From Minisyncoccota bacterium (lineage in GTDB: Bacteria > Patescibacteriota > Minisyncoccia > Moranbacterales > GCA-2747515): a DNA stretch of 34,753 bases. Positions 22,517 to 30,516 of this stretch are shown here, one piece after another. The stretch's first letter is position 1. The number at the start of each line of letters is the position of its first letter. A program made the translations under genes and the position numbers. The notes beneath the pieces are model-generated. The model was not told the DNA's origin and did not search any database. It was given only the letters and a program-made list of their open reading frames with translations. The stretch is from NCBI GenBank assembly GCA_020629675.1, contig JAHDCW010000006.1, positions 1 through 34,753 on the forward strand, given 5' to 3'.

Positions 22517-23950
22517 CTACCTGCTAAAATTACCGCAGTTACTGTGGCTCCAGACATCGTCATCTGCTTCTTCGCAAAGTAGAAGCATTTCTGCTTCTGT
22601 GAGACCTCGATCATAAACGCGCACGTTATCAATCCGCCCTCCAAAACCATTTGCAAATCGATCTACTGCAAACTCGCCCTCATCATCACCCCAATACAGC
22701 CCCCCAAGGAATACATTTTGAAAGTCCTCATCTATGCGACCACTGTAAGATCTATTCTCACCCTGACCATTTACATATAGTCGCATTCGTTGGTTGTCGT
22801 TTTCGCGGTCCCACATCGCGACGATATGATACCAGCGTCCAGGATTAAGAGAGTCACCATGCTCCAAGTCACGACTTGAGCCTCCTGAACGGTCAAGTGA
22901 AAGAACAGGCTTTTGATCATCATCGATATAAATACGGTAGCGATATTCATTTTCGTCATCACCATCCCCCTTGTTGTCGATCAGGATCTGCTGTTCACCT
23001 GAGGGCGTCGTCTCAGTTGGATAGACCCACATTGAGACAGCGAAAGCATTATTCACTTCCAGACCTGCACTACCTTCAACTACATGATTTTCTTGATTGT
23101 TTTGTGCATTAACCATGTTCATGGTGAGGTAATTGCTTGTACCATTGAATTCCAAACTTTCATTTTGGGGCCCAAAAATATTTTCATCACGAAACTCCTC
23201 AACAACACCATCTGCCCACGCGCTACCACGAGAATTTGGACTGCTACCATGGTCCATATACACATCTCGGAAATTAGGATCAGGCGGATCAATATCATTC
23301 TCGTCATTTATGCGCGGGCATGTTTCAAATTCTTGTGAGTCAAAGCCTGCTCGCTGATGATTATCTTCATCGTGTGGACACAGTGTCAGTATATGGTTAT
23401 ATCGAAGAGTGTAATCGCGCGCAACTGGTGCACCAAACCCACCATTACGCTCTACCTCTGCATTATCCTCAAATGTCCAATGTGCAACCAGCCCCCTTCG
23501 CAGTGACTCCTGAAGTGTTACCCTTAGAGCGCGCGCAGCTTGTCTAAACTCACCTACAATTTTAAAAGATACAATATCAGCAAGTGCAGTAGAACAGTCA
23601 ATCGTCACACCTATTCGGGGACTTGCTTCAATACTAAAAGATTCTCCTGACTTCGTGAGTGTATCATCATCACAGGACCAACCAGAACCATAGTTGCTAT
23701 TCAACTGATCGACCAGATCATCAAGCGTATTCAGCGGTGAAAGCTCGTTATAGATTTCTTGCAGTAATATCTCCATGCCGCGATCAGCATTTTGAAAGGC
23801 GGCTGTAGAATTACTCGCTGCAATGGAACCACTCCTCTGTACTGTCGTTGTTGATGCGATCGCAAGCGCAGACATCGTAACCAAGGTCAAAATCAACAAT
23901 GTAAAAATAAGAGCTGATCCTCGTTGCGTTGTGATAGTATATTTGCTCAT
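22517..23950 (-). CDS. PilX-like minor pilin with C-terminal LamG domain
   Basis: 477 residues. The N-terminus (TTQRGSALIFTLLILTLVTMSALAIAS) is a pilin-like helix of the PilX kind, without the usual Glu at +5 after a Gly. Residues about 30-160 are a pilin-like body. From about GLVAHWTFEDN (near 155) to the end is a concanavalin-like LamG domain with an Asn/Asp-rich insert: LEFNGTSNYLTM, FAVSMWVYPTE, GRWYHIVAMWDRENDNQRMRLYVNG, GFGGRIDNVRVYDRGLTEAEM. Such domains bind sugars or proteins. It is the last gene of the minor-pilin group, like tip adhesin genes in other pilus systems, so it may sit at the pilus tip and mediate attachment. Confidence 0.82.
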   Translation of the reverse strand: MSKYTITTQRGSALIFTLLILTLVTMSALAIASTTTVQRSGSIAASNSTAAFQNADRGMEILLQEIYNELSPLNTLDDLVDQLNSNYGSGWSCDDDTLTKSGESFSIEASPRIGVTIDCSTALADIVSFKIVGEFRQAARALRVTLQESLRRGLVAHWTFEDNAEVERNGGFGAPVARDYTLRYNHILTLCPHDEDNHQRAGFDSQEFETCPRINDENDIDPPDPNFRDVYMDHGSSPNSRGSAWADGVVEEFRDENIFGPQNESLEFNGTSNYLTMNMVNAQNNQENHVVEGSAGLEVNNAFAVSMWVYPTETTPSGEQQILIDNKGDGDDENEYRYRIYIDDDQKPVLSLDRSGGSSRDLEHGDSLNPGRWYHIVAMWDRENDNQRMRLYVNGQGENRSYSGRIDEDFQNVFLGGLYWGDDEGEFAVDRFANGFGGRIDNVRVYDRGLTEAEMLLLCEEADDDVWSHSNCGNFSR

Positions 23951-23968
23951 AACTTAAAATCAATCTAT

Positions 23969-24559
23969 TTAAAAAGAAAGTTCAACAGGATAATCCCTCA
24001 GAGAAACAGAGGTTTGCATGTATGATTCATTTTCACCCACATCACCTACCGTCATCAAAATCATAACACGCCCAACTTCCATCTCATTAGCTGCTGTATC
24101 GATATCATCTCGCTTGGTAGACGTCGCAACAAACTGACCGTCCACATTTCCTGTCGTTAAAATCTCAGGAGCTTGTGAGTAATAAGAGACATCATCACAC
24201 GGACTTGGATTTGACGCGAGCTCCGTCTGCATCCGAAGTACACCCTTACTCTCTCCCGTAACAGGATCTGGCGCTTGGTTAAAGAGAAACCGTACACATG
24301 AACCTTGTGAAAAATCATAGCCCATAATTTCAGAATCAGAAACGTCATCAGCCAGTGCCGACGTTCGCAGAATCTTGCCCATGACATTCATCGCAAACTG
24401 TGCATTTTCTACATTTCGCTGCTGTTCCTCTGAAAAACGAAAGTTTTTGGTTTGTTGTGCAAAAACATACAGCACGACGATCATCAGAAGCGAAAAAATA
24501 AAGAATGAGATAAGTAACTCAATCAGCGTAAAACCTTTTAAATGTGATCTTTTTTTCAT
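23969..24559 (-). CDS. PilW-like minor pilin
   Basis: 196 residues with a type III signal: [25 protein letters not shown], cleavage expected between G and F, Glu at +5. The C-terminal part is a beta-rich body with few Cys. By order after the PilV-like gene and by the shape of its body it fits PilW/GspJ minor pilins, which prime pilus assembly. Starts 5 bp after the PilV-like gene. Confidence 0.8.
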   Translation of the reverse strand: MKKRSHLKGFTLIELLISFFIFSLLMIVVLYVFAQQTKNFRFSEEQQRNVENAQFAMNVMGKILRTSALADDVSDSEIMGYDFSQGSCVRFLFNQAPDPVTGESKGVLRMQTELASNPSPCDDVSYYSQAPEILTTGNVDGQFVATSTKRDDIDTAANEMEVGRVMILMTVGDVGENESYMQTSVSLRDYPVELSF

Positions 24560-24564
24560 AAGTC

Positions 24565-25191
24565 TTAGTCACGAATAATCCACGTTGTAAGCGTTGTCGA
24601 GTCTTGCACGCAAAATGCATCAATTGAACAATCATCCTTGTCCATCCCGCTAATACTAGCGTTTCCCCATGTCACAATACTTGTAACATCAATACTTTTT
24701 AGCTCTCCTCCTGAAGTGCGCGGATTACCAAGAACAATCTTACGACTATAGCCGGAATACGCACCAGAACCAGAATGCTGGTAAATAGCATTTCCGGAGA
24801 TACTATTAAGACGTAGGCGGGCGTTATTATTATTGACGCTTCCACATTGAAACTCTGGCAAATCCAAGTTACCAGAACCGATTCGTGGCTCTACACGACA
24901 ATCTCCAGCGCCATTAGGAAACGGTGTGCCAAAAATTTCTCCAACAGGCGTGTTGCCAAATTTATTATTAAAAAAGACACTCGATGCATTAGCATCGCGG
25001 ACGTTACGTACAAGCTCAGTACCTTCCTGCGCCAACGACGCTGCAATCAAAGCATCACGACTCAAGCGTGTCTGCTGAACGCTTTCTGTAACAAGGGTGA
25101 TTGTAGCGATAATACCTATAATCAACACAAAAAGTGCGATCATAATCTCAATAAGCGAAAATCCTTTTTTTACAGGTTGTTTCATAGTCAT
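24565..25191 (-). CDS. PilV-like minor pilin
   Basis: 208 residues with type III signal KKGFSLIEIMIALFVLIIGIIATITL, the IALFVLIIGI form typical of PilV/GspI proteins. The body has four Cys that may form two disulfides. It starts 7 bp after the GspH-like gene; an ATG two codons later is an equal candidate. Part of the minor-pilin complex. Confidence 0.8.
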   Translation of the reverse strand: MTMKQPVKKGFSLIEIMIALFVLIIGIIATITLVTESVQQTRLSRDALIAASLAQEGTELVRNVRDANASSVFFNNKFGNTPVGEIFGTPFPNGAGDCRVEPRIGSGNLDLPEFQCGSVNNNNARLRLNSISGNAIYQHSGSGAYSGYSRKIVLGNPRTSGGELKSIDVTSIVTWGNASISGMDKDDCSIDAFCVQDSTTLTTWIIRD

Positions 25192-25198
25192 ATATAGA

Positions 25199-25735
25199 TT
25201 ATGTCGGACACGCTAACGTGTTTACAAATGAATCAACACGACCTGATTTATACAAACAGACAACACCTTGCGCTGACCCTTGTGTAATAGGAATCCTCAC
25301 CACCGTCCCATTACTCGAAAAAATAGAATGCGTCACGACACCGTGCGGCACGCTAAAACTGATCACACCGGGTGGTGTCGACACAACAGCACCACCCTCA
25401 AAATCAGTACGTGAAATCAAAACACCGCTATCAAATCCAGAAAGGCAGCTAGCAGATGCATCACTCGGATCATATACATCCGCTGTTCGATCTGAACTAT
25501 TAGCACCAACATTAACATAAAAAGTACAAGGACGCCTGTCGTCAATCTTACGACCGATAAGAGCATTGTTTTGTGTATCGCGAATAGCGGATACGACAAG
25601 ATGCGCTGTTACGCGCACAGCACGCTGGTCGCGCTCACGGGAAAAAGAAACAAGCAAAATAGACATCACAATACCAATAATTGCGATGACGACCATTAAT
25701 TCAATAAGCGTAAAGCCCCTACGCGTTTGATGCAT
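25199..25735 (-). CDS. GspH/FimT-like minor pilin
   Basis: 178 residues, signal RRGFTLIELMVVIAIIGIVMSILLVSF. The rest (AVRVTAHLVVSAIRDTQNNALIGRK) matches the GspH/FimT pattern with a beta-rich end. GGAGG 6 nt before the ATG is one of the best ribosome binding sites here. It opens a minor-pilin group (GspH, PilV, PilW, PilX types) from an extended -10 promoter at 25762-25770. Confidence 0.82.
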   Translation of the reverse strand: MHQTRRGFTLIELMVVIAIIGIVMSILLVSFSRERDQRAVRVTAHLVVSAIRDTQNNALIGRKIDDRRPCTFYVNVGANSSDRTADVYDPSDASASCLSGFDSGVLISRTDFEGGAVVSTPPGVISFSVPHGVVTHSIFSSNGTVVRIPITQGSAQGVVCLYKSGRVDSFVNTLACPT

Positions 25736-25761
25736 AATTCTCCTCCACTTTTAATAAATTC

Positions 25762-25770
25762 ATTATACCA
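25762..25770 (-). promoter_or_regulatory. Extended -10 promoter of the minor-pilin group
   Basis: Minus-strand TGGTATAAT, perfect -10 with TG extension, overlapping the pilD stop. It lies 27 nt before the GspH-like start. Confidence 0.55.
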
Positions 25771-26578
25771 CGGCGTAAGAAAAGTATGTCATGAATTGTG
25801 GAAAAACATGTATAACCACATACATCACAAGTGTTGCCATGGTTAGATATGGCCCAAATGGAATATGCGCGTCTCGGCTATCACCTCTGAATACAATCAT
25901 CATAAAACCCACGATCGCACCAATAAAAGCTGCGATAGATATCCCTAAAAGAAGTCCGATCGGACCCAGTAAAAGGCCCATTACAAAAACAATATAAGCA
26001 TCACCATAACCCATCCATACCTCTCGCGAATAAACACTAATTCCATAAAAAATCCCCGCACCGATAGCAGCAGCTAGCAAATGCATAACAAAATACGTCA
26101 TATCTTCAATGAACAGTGCTTCGCATATGACAATTCCTATGCCAGCAATTATCCCTGACCAGGCGGCAACCATCGGCACTTCCATGTACAAAAGGTCATA
26201 CAAAAAAATGATAATGAGAGAAGATGCGACAATCAATGACAATCCTAGAAGTGACCAAGAAAGCACCGACAGATCAATGAGCGTAAATCGCCCAAAGAAA
26301 ACAGAGGAAATAAGAACAAAAACAAGACCTGTTCCTAACTCCATCAACACATACCTCTTTGCAATAGAGACACTGCAGTAGCGACATTTTCCTCGCACAA
26401 ATAGAAAACCAAATAGTGGCATGTTTTCATACCATGCAAGTGAATGCCTGCACTGAGGACAATGAGATGATCCCATTACGATACCACCCTCAGCAGTGCG
26501 GATGCGATGCACAACGACATTTAAAAAACTACCTACAAAAAGTCCAAGAAAGCCTAAAATCAGTACCAGAAATCCCAT
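25763..26578 (-). CDS. pilD: Prepilin peptidase PilD
   Basis: 271 residues, multi-helix membrane enzyme. It has GSFLNVVVHRI at the start, zinc cysteines C40, C43, C65 and C68, and the two catalytic aspartates D128 (LYDLLYMEVP) and D193 (GYGDAYI). It removes the leader of the pilins in this locus and methylates the new N-terminus (the N-terminal domain is present). It follows the second pilin gene by 20 bp. Confidence 0.95.
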   Translation of the reverse strand: MGFLVLILGFLGLFVGSFLNVVVHRIRTAEGGIVMGSSHCPQCRHSLAWYENMPLFGFLFVRGKCRYCSVSIAKRYVLMELGTGLVFVLISSVFFGRFTLIDLSVLSWSLLGLSLIVASSLIIIFLYDLLYMEVPMVAAWSGIIAGIGIVICEALFIEDMTYFVMHLLAAAIGAGIFYGISVYSREVWMGYGDAYIVFVMGLLLGPIGLLLGISIAAFIGAIVGFMMIVFRGDSRDAHIPFGPYLTMATLVMYVVIHVFPQFMTYFSYAVV

Positions 26579-26598
26579 CCCTCAATCAATTCTATGGA

Positions 26599-27000
26599 TT
26601 AATTGCAATCAGCACCTGCCCATGCGACTACACCCTCGCGAATAGCATGCACTGTACAATCCACATTTTGCGCTGAAATCTCCATAGAAAAATCTCCATC
26701 AGTACAATCAGAAAGAATAAATCCTGAGCTTACTGCAGAGTTACCACTAAGTCGCAATGAACCAGCATTCATAGATTCTGTGGTTGAGATGTCGATATCC
26801 TGGATCGAAGCGACACCATCCTCCCCCTCACATTCTACTGTTGCTCGTGCAACAAAGTTGGCCGATGCCGTTTTGAAATCTGCAACTTCAGCTTTAGTGC
26901 GCGCACTGTTGAGGGAAACTAAAATTACCGCAGCCAAGATACCAATAATTGAAATAACAATTAATAGTTCAATTAATGTAAAACCTTTATTTTTTGTCAT
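26599..27000 (-). CDS. Type IV pilin, second paralog
   Basis: 133 residues. Signal [20 protein letters not shown] with Glu +5, then [20 protein letters not shown], almost the same as the pilin at 27113-27475. The C-terminal part is different and has five Cys. It has its own extended -10 promoter (27025-27033) after the major-pilin terminator, so it can be expressed separately. It may be an alternative main subunit or a minor one. Confidence 0.88.
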   Translation of the reverse strand: MTKNKGFTLIELLIVISIIGILAAVILVSLNSARTKAEVADFKTASANFVARATVECEGEDGVASIQDIDISTTESMNAGSLRLSGNSAVSSGFILSDCTDGDFSMEISAQNVDCTVHAIREGVVAWAGADCN

Positions 27001-27024
27001 AGTAGTATCAAATTATTTTTTTCT

Positions 27025-27033
27025 ATTATAGCA
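27025..27033 (-). promoter_or_regulatory. Extended -10 promoter of the second pilin
   Basis: Minus-strand TGCTATAAT, the same nine bases as in the pilM promoter. It lies 24 nt before the start codon and just after the major-pilin terminator. Confidence 0.62.
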
Positions 27034-27060
27034 TATACTAATTAAAAATTTCTCATAAAA

Positions 27061-27095
27061 AACAAAAAAGATGCTCTAACAACATCTTTTTTGTT
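27061..27095. terminator. Strong terminator after the major pilin
   Basis: Perfect 13-bp stem (27061-27073 / 27083-27095) with T runs on both strands. It ends the pilM-to-pilin unit right after the pilin stop. Confidence 0.9.
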
Positions 27096-27112
27096 TTCAT
27101 AACACTTCCTAA

Positions 27113-27475
27113 CTAGCAACCTGCAAATGTGGCACCTGTGTCAGAAATTGTCGCTGTACATCCAGATGCATTTGAGCTAGTAGCTGTAATACCTCCTGAA
27201 GCAACACCTCCGTTTGTCTCACATGCTGTTCCTACCGCTTGTGAGTCAGCTGCAGTTACACCAGATGGCAAACTAGGAGCTGAGAACGTTGATGGATTGT
27301 CACACTCAATCACGAGTGCAGCCGCCAAACTTGAAGCTTGTGCTTTAAATTCAGCAACACGAGCCTTATCACGCGCGCTATTGAGAGATACTAATACAAT
27401 AGAAGCGAGAATACCAATGATTGAAATAACAATCAAAAGCTCAATCAGCGTAAAACCTTTTTGTGTTTCTTTCAT
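27113..27475 (-). CDS. Probable major type IV pilin
   Basis: 120 residues. Signal [20 protein letters not shown] with Glu +5 after the cleavage point, then [20 protein letters not shown]. The C-terminal half is small, rich in Ser, Thr, Ala and Gly, with four Cys. It is taken as the main subunit because the ribosome binding site (27483-27494) is complementary to the end of 16S rRNA over about 12 bases at 7-nt spacing, and a strong terminator follows. It is the last gene of the pilM-to-pilC run. Confidence 0.9.
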   Translation of the reverse strand: MKETQKGFTLIELLIVISIIGILASIVLVSLNSARDKARVAEFKAQASSLAAALVIECDNPSTFSAPSLPSGVTAADSQAVGTACETNGGVASGGITATSSNASGCTATISDTGATFAGC

Positions 27476-27482
27476 GCTATCG

Positions 27483-27494
27483 TCACCTCCTTTC
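27483..27494 (-). promoter_or_regulatory. Full-length Shine-Dalgarno of the major pilin
   Basis: Minus-strand GAAAGGAGGTGA, 7 nt before the ATG. It is by far the strongest ribosome binding site in the window, where most genes have weak or none. Confidence 0.85.
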
Positions 27495-27571
27495 TTTCAG
27501 TTTTTTATTTTTCTATCCTTATTAAGTATACACCATCTTTTACAAAAATTTCTGTTAACTTATCCACAGAA

Positions 27572-28780
27572 TTAGATTTGTCCTGCAATATTATAAATCG
27601 GCAAAAGCACAGAGACAACAAGAAACCCCACACCAACACCCAGTACCACAATAAGAATTGGCTCGATAAGCGTTGATAGATTGCGCGTAATTTGATCTAC
27701 CTCACCACGATAAAACCGTGCCAAATCATCTAATATCTCACTCATACGCCCTGTTTCCTCACCCACCTTTAACATACGCGCCACCATTGGCGGAATCTCT
27801 TCTTTACCAAAAAAACCAGAGTGTATATCTCCACCAACTTTTACATCTTCAGCTGAGTCAAGGATGATTTTTTTATAGACACTATTATTTACAACGTCAG
27901 CAATAATCTCAAGAGCTTTTACAATTGGGATGCCTCCAGCAATCAAAACTGAAAGGTTTTCTGAAAATCGCGTCAAGTACACATACTTCATCAAGTCTCC
28001 GATAACAGGAATCTTAAGCTGTATACGATCCCATTCTTTTTTACCTTCATCTGTACGAAGGTAATAAACCAACCCGCCCACCAAAAAGACCAGTGCGCCA
28101 ATCACGATCCACCAATACGACTTCATAAAATCACCAAATGCCATCATCATGTCTGTGTACCATGGCGTCTCCACACCAAGGTCACGGATCACATCAGAGA
28201 GCTTTGGCAATATGACAATCGTCATGATAAGACCTACTATAAACGCTACACCAATCACAAATGCTGGATACAGAAGCGCACCGCGCACCTTGCTAATGAG
28301 AAGGTAATTTTGTTCTGTCGTTGTTGTTACATAATCGATTGCACCTTGCAAATTACCAGACACCTCTCCTGAGCGGATCATATTTACAGAAAGCTCAGAA
28401 AATATTTTAGGATGCTTACTAAAAGCATCTGAAATAGATGCACCATCCTCAATATCTGCGATCAGTTCCTTGATTACCGGCCTTAGAACAGGATTTTCTG
28501 CTTGCTCATAAATCGTTTGAAGAGCGTTAGATACAGGCACCTTTGCATTAACAAGTGTAGAAAACTCTCGATAAAAGAGGAGAATATCTTTCATCTTTAC
28601 CTTTGATGTTAGCTCCTCTACTTTTTGACTAAGTGATTTATTGCCATCAGCGTTTTCTACAGAGATTGGGATTAGATTATTCTTTTGGAGTAACGTGATA
28701 GCTGACTCTTGATCATTTGCATCAATCGTCCCCCTCTTAAGAACACCATTTTCATCTTTTGCTTTAAATGTAAATCGCAT
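27572..28780 (-). CDS. pilC: Pilus inner-membrane platform protein PilC
   Basis: 402 residues with two GspF domains, each a helical bundle plus membrane helices (about 165-190, 215-235, 372-395). Conserved parts include LLFYREFSTLVNAKVPVSNAL and LTRFSENLSVLIAGGIPIVKALEI, which repeat each other. It forms the platform on which PilB and PilT act. It begins 5 bp after the pilT stop. Confidence 0.95.
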   Translation of the reverse strand: MRFTFKAKDENGVLKRGTIDANDQESAITLLQKNNLIPISVENADGNKSLSQKVEELTSKVKMKDILLFYREFSTLVNAKVPVSNALQTIYEQAENPVLRPVIKELIADIEDGASISDAFSKHPKIFSELSVNMIRSGEVSGNLQGAIDYVTTTTEQNYLLISKVRGALLYPAFVIGVAFIVGLIMTIVILPKLSDVIRDLGVETPWYTDMMMAFGDFMKSYWWIVIGALVFLVGGLVYYLRTDEGKKEWDRIQLKIPVIGDLMKYVYLTRFSENLSVLIAGGIPIVKALEIIADVVNNSVYKKIILDSAEDVKVGGDIHSGFFGKEEIPPMVARMLKVGEETGRMSEILDDLARFYRGEVDQITRNLSTLIEPILIVVLGVGVGFLVVSVLLPIYNIAGQI

Positions 28781-28785
28781 AACGT

Positions 28786-29874
28786 TTAGTTCTGAGGTGA
28801 GTTGTTATCTTGACCGATCAGCATGCGTAAATAATCTCGATTTTTAGCATAAGTCATCGCATAATCCACCCGTACCACACCCCTCTTAACAAGATTAGCA
28901 AGTGACTTATCCAATGAAATCATCCCATCTTTTTGACTTGTATCGATAACTGTATCAATTTGATATGTTTTGTTTTCTCGAATAAGGTTTTCAATCGCAT
29001 GATTTTTTATCATAATCTCTACTACAGGCACGCGCCCTCCATCTGTCCGCGGCAAAAGTCGTTGTGACAGAACACCAATAAGAACACTCGCCAACTGCGA
29101 ACGTACTTGATTTTGCTGATGTGCAGGAAAGGAGTCCACAATACGATCAATAGTCTGTGCGCTATCGTTTGTATGCAGCGTTGCAAAAATAAGATGACCC
29201 GTTTCAGCTGCAGTAATAGCAGTGGAAATTGTCTCCAGGTCACGTAACTCTCCCAGCAAGATAACATTTGTGTCCTCACGTAATGCTGCGCGCAATGCAG
29301 CGGGAAAGTCGTGCGTATCCTCCCCGATTTCTCGCTGATTGATGATGCAGCGGTTGGGTGTGTAAATATACTCAATCGGATCTTCAATTGTTACAATATG
29401 ATGCTCCTTTGTTTGATTGATGTGCTCAATAAGTGCTGCCAACGTTGTTGATTTTCCATGACCTACTGGTCCCGTAACCAAAAAGAGACCTTGTGAGAAA
29501 TTAGAAAACTCATATACGATCGGAGAAATATCCAACTCCTCCAATGTGCGAATCTTGCTATTGATCACACGCATAACTATACCTGTGTGGCCCTGCTGAT
29601 AGAACACATTCACGCGAAACCGAACCCTATCTTCAAAGTTATACGCAAAGTCTACCTGCCCATCTGACTCAAACTCTTTTTTGCGTACATCATCCATCAA
29701 GAAATCACCCATAGCTGCTGTGTCATCAGGTGTAAGCATAGGCTCTTGCGACAACGGAATAAGCTTGCCATCAATTCGGATGGTAGGATGTCTACCGACT
29801 GCAACATGTAAATCAGATGCACCCTGCTGCGCTGCAACCGCCAAATAGTCTTTTATTTTTTCTCCGTTAGCCAT
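28786..29874 (-). CDS. pilT: Pilus retraction ATPase PilT
   Basis: 362 residues, typical length. Walker A is GPVGHGKST (a His where most have Ser), the Asp box holds IVTIEDPIEYI, Walker B is VILLGELRDLETISTAI, and the His box is GHLIFATLHTNDS. It drives retraction, so the pili can pull. The later motif PAHQQNQVRSQLASVLIGVLSQRL is characteristic of PilT. Confidence 0.96.
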   Translation of the reverse strand: MANGEKIKDYLAVAAQQGASDLHVAVGRHPTIRIDGKLIPLSQEPMLTPDDTAAMGDFLMDDVRKKEFESDGQVDFAYNFEDRVRFRVNVFYQQGHTGIVMRVINSKIRTLEELDISPIVYEFSNFSQGLFLVTGPVGHGKSTTLAALIEHINQTKEHHIVTIEDPIEYIYTPNRCIINQREIGEDTHDFPAALRAALREDTNVILLGELRDLETISTAITAAETGHLIFATLHTNDSAQTIDRIVDSFPAHQQNQVRSQLASVLIGVLSQRLLPRTDGGRVPVVEIMIKNHAIENLIRENKTYQIDTVIDTSQKDGMISLDKSLANLVKRGVVRVDYAMTYAKNRDYLRMLIGQDNNSPQN

Positions 29875-29900
29875 ATTTAGTTTTATTTTTGTCAGATTCC

Positions 29901-30476
29901 CTAGTCCTTACGGATATATTTCTCTACTTTTGAGAGCACCTCCGATGGTGTAAAATGTGATTTGATCAAATAATCCCGCGCACCGAGACTGATCGCTCGA
30001 TCGATATCCTCTTTTTGAGATAAGTTCGTTAACAGAACTATTGGTATATCACTCCACTCGGGGTGTTTTGAAAACTCCTCCAACACTCCGAAACCATCCA
30101 CATAGGGCATCACAATATCAAGCAACATCAAATTTGGGCGCACACCCGCTTGCAGTTTTTCAATTGCTTCTTTTCCATTATGCGCAATCTCGACTCGATA
30201 ACCTGCTGAAGTCAGTTTTACATCGTATATATCACTGATAAAAATATCATCCTCAGCTACAAGAATGTGATTGTTATTTTGATCAACACCCAACGCTTCC
30301 TCAGTCGGTGTTACTGCTGAGGCAGCGGTCATAAGAGATTCTACTGAGGCTGATTCTGAGGACTGCGAGATTGTTGAATTATCTGCAAACTCCAACTCTT
30401 GATCGATTGAATAAGGTGAGAAAGACTTCTCATTGCTGTCGATTCCATCTTCAGAATTCTGTACTAAATCTTGCAT
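29901..30476 (-). CDS. Response regulator receiver protein of the pilus operon
   Basis: 191 residues. Residues 1-68 are a disordered, Ser/Glu/Asp-rich tail. Residues 69-190 are a CheY-like receiver: acidic pocket E75-D77, phosphate-accepting D120 in LMLLDIVMPYVDG, T150 and K172. There is no output domain, so it acts by binding a partner. Inserted between pilB and pilT, it may control the motors, as PilG/PilH do elsewhere. No histidine kinase is in the window. An extended -10 promoter (TGATATAAT) lies before it. Confidence 0.88.
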   Translation of the reverse strand: MQDLVQNSEDGIDSNEKSFSPYSIDQELEFADNSTISQSSESASVESLMTAASAVTPTEEALGVDQNNNHILVAEDDIFISDIYDVKLTSAGYRVEIAHNGKEAIEKLQAGVRPNLMLLDIVMPYVDGFGVLEEFSKHPEWSDIPIVLLTNLSQKEDIDRAISLGARDYLIKSHFTPSEVLSKVEKYIRKD

Positions 30477-30500
30477 CGTTTTAAAATTAATTCTCTTATA

Positions 30501-30509
30501 ATTATATCA
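30501..30509 (-). promoter_or_regulatory. Internal extended -10 promoter before the receiver gene
   Basis: Minus-strand TGATATAAT, perfect -10 with TG extension, in the gap between pilB and the receiver gene. It would drive receiver, pilT, pilC and the major pilin apart from pilMNOB. Confidence 0.52.
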
Positions 30510-30516
30510 CAGCACC

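Noticed and set aside
22517-25735. Long plus-strand ORFs opposite the minor pilins
   Set aside because: They mirror well-recognised pilin genes on the minus strand and have no domain or ribosome binding site support.
26603-27031. Plus-strand 142-codon ORF over the second pilin
   Set aside because: Exact antisense of the pilin gene with its clear prepilin signal; no ribosome binding site.
27560-27568. Perfect DnaA box TTATCCACA between pilC and the major pilin
   Set aside because: Only one box, no cluster or AT-rich unwinding element and no dnaA/dnaN nearby; a single 9-mer is expected by chance.
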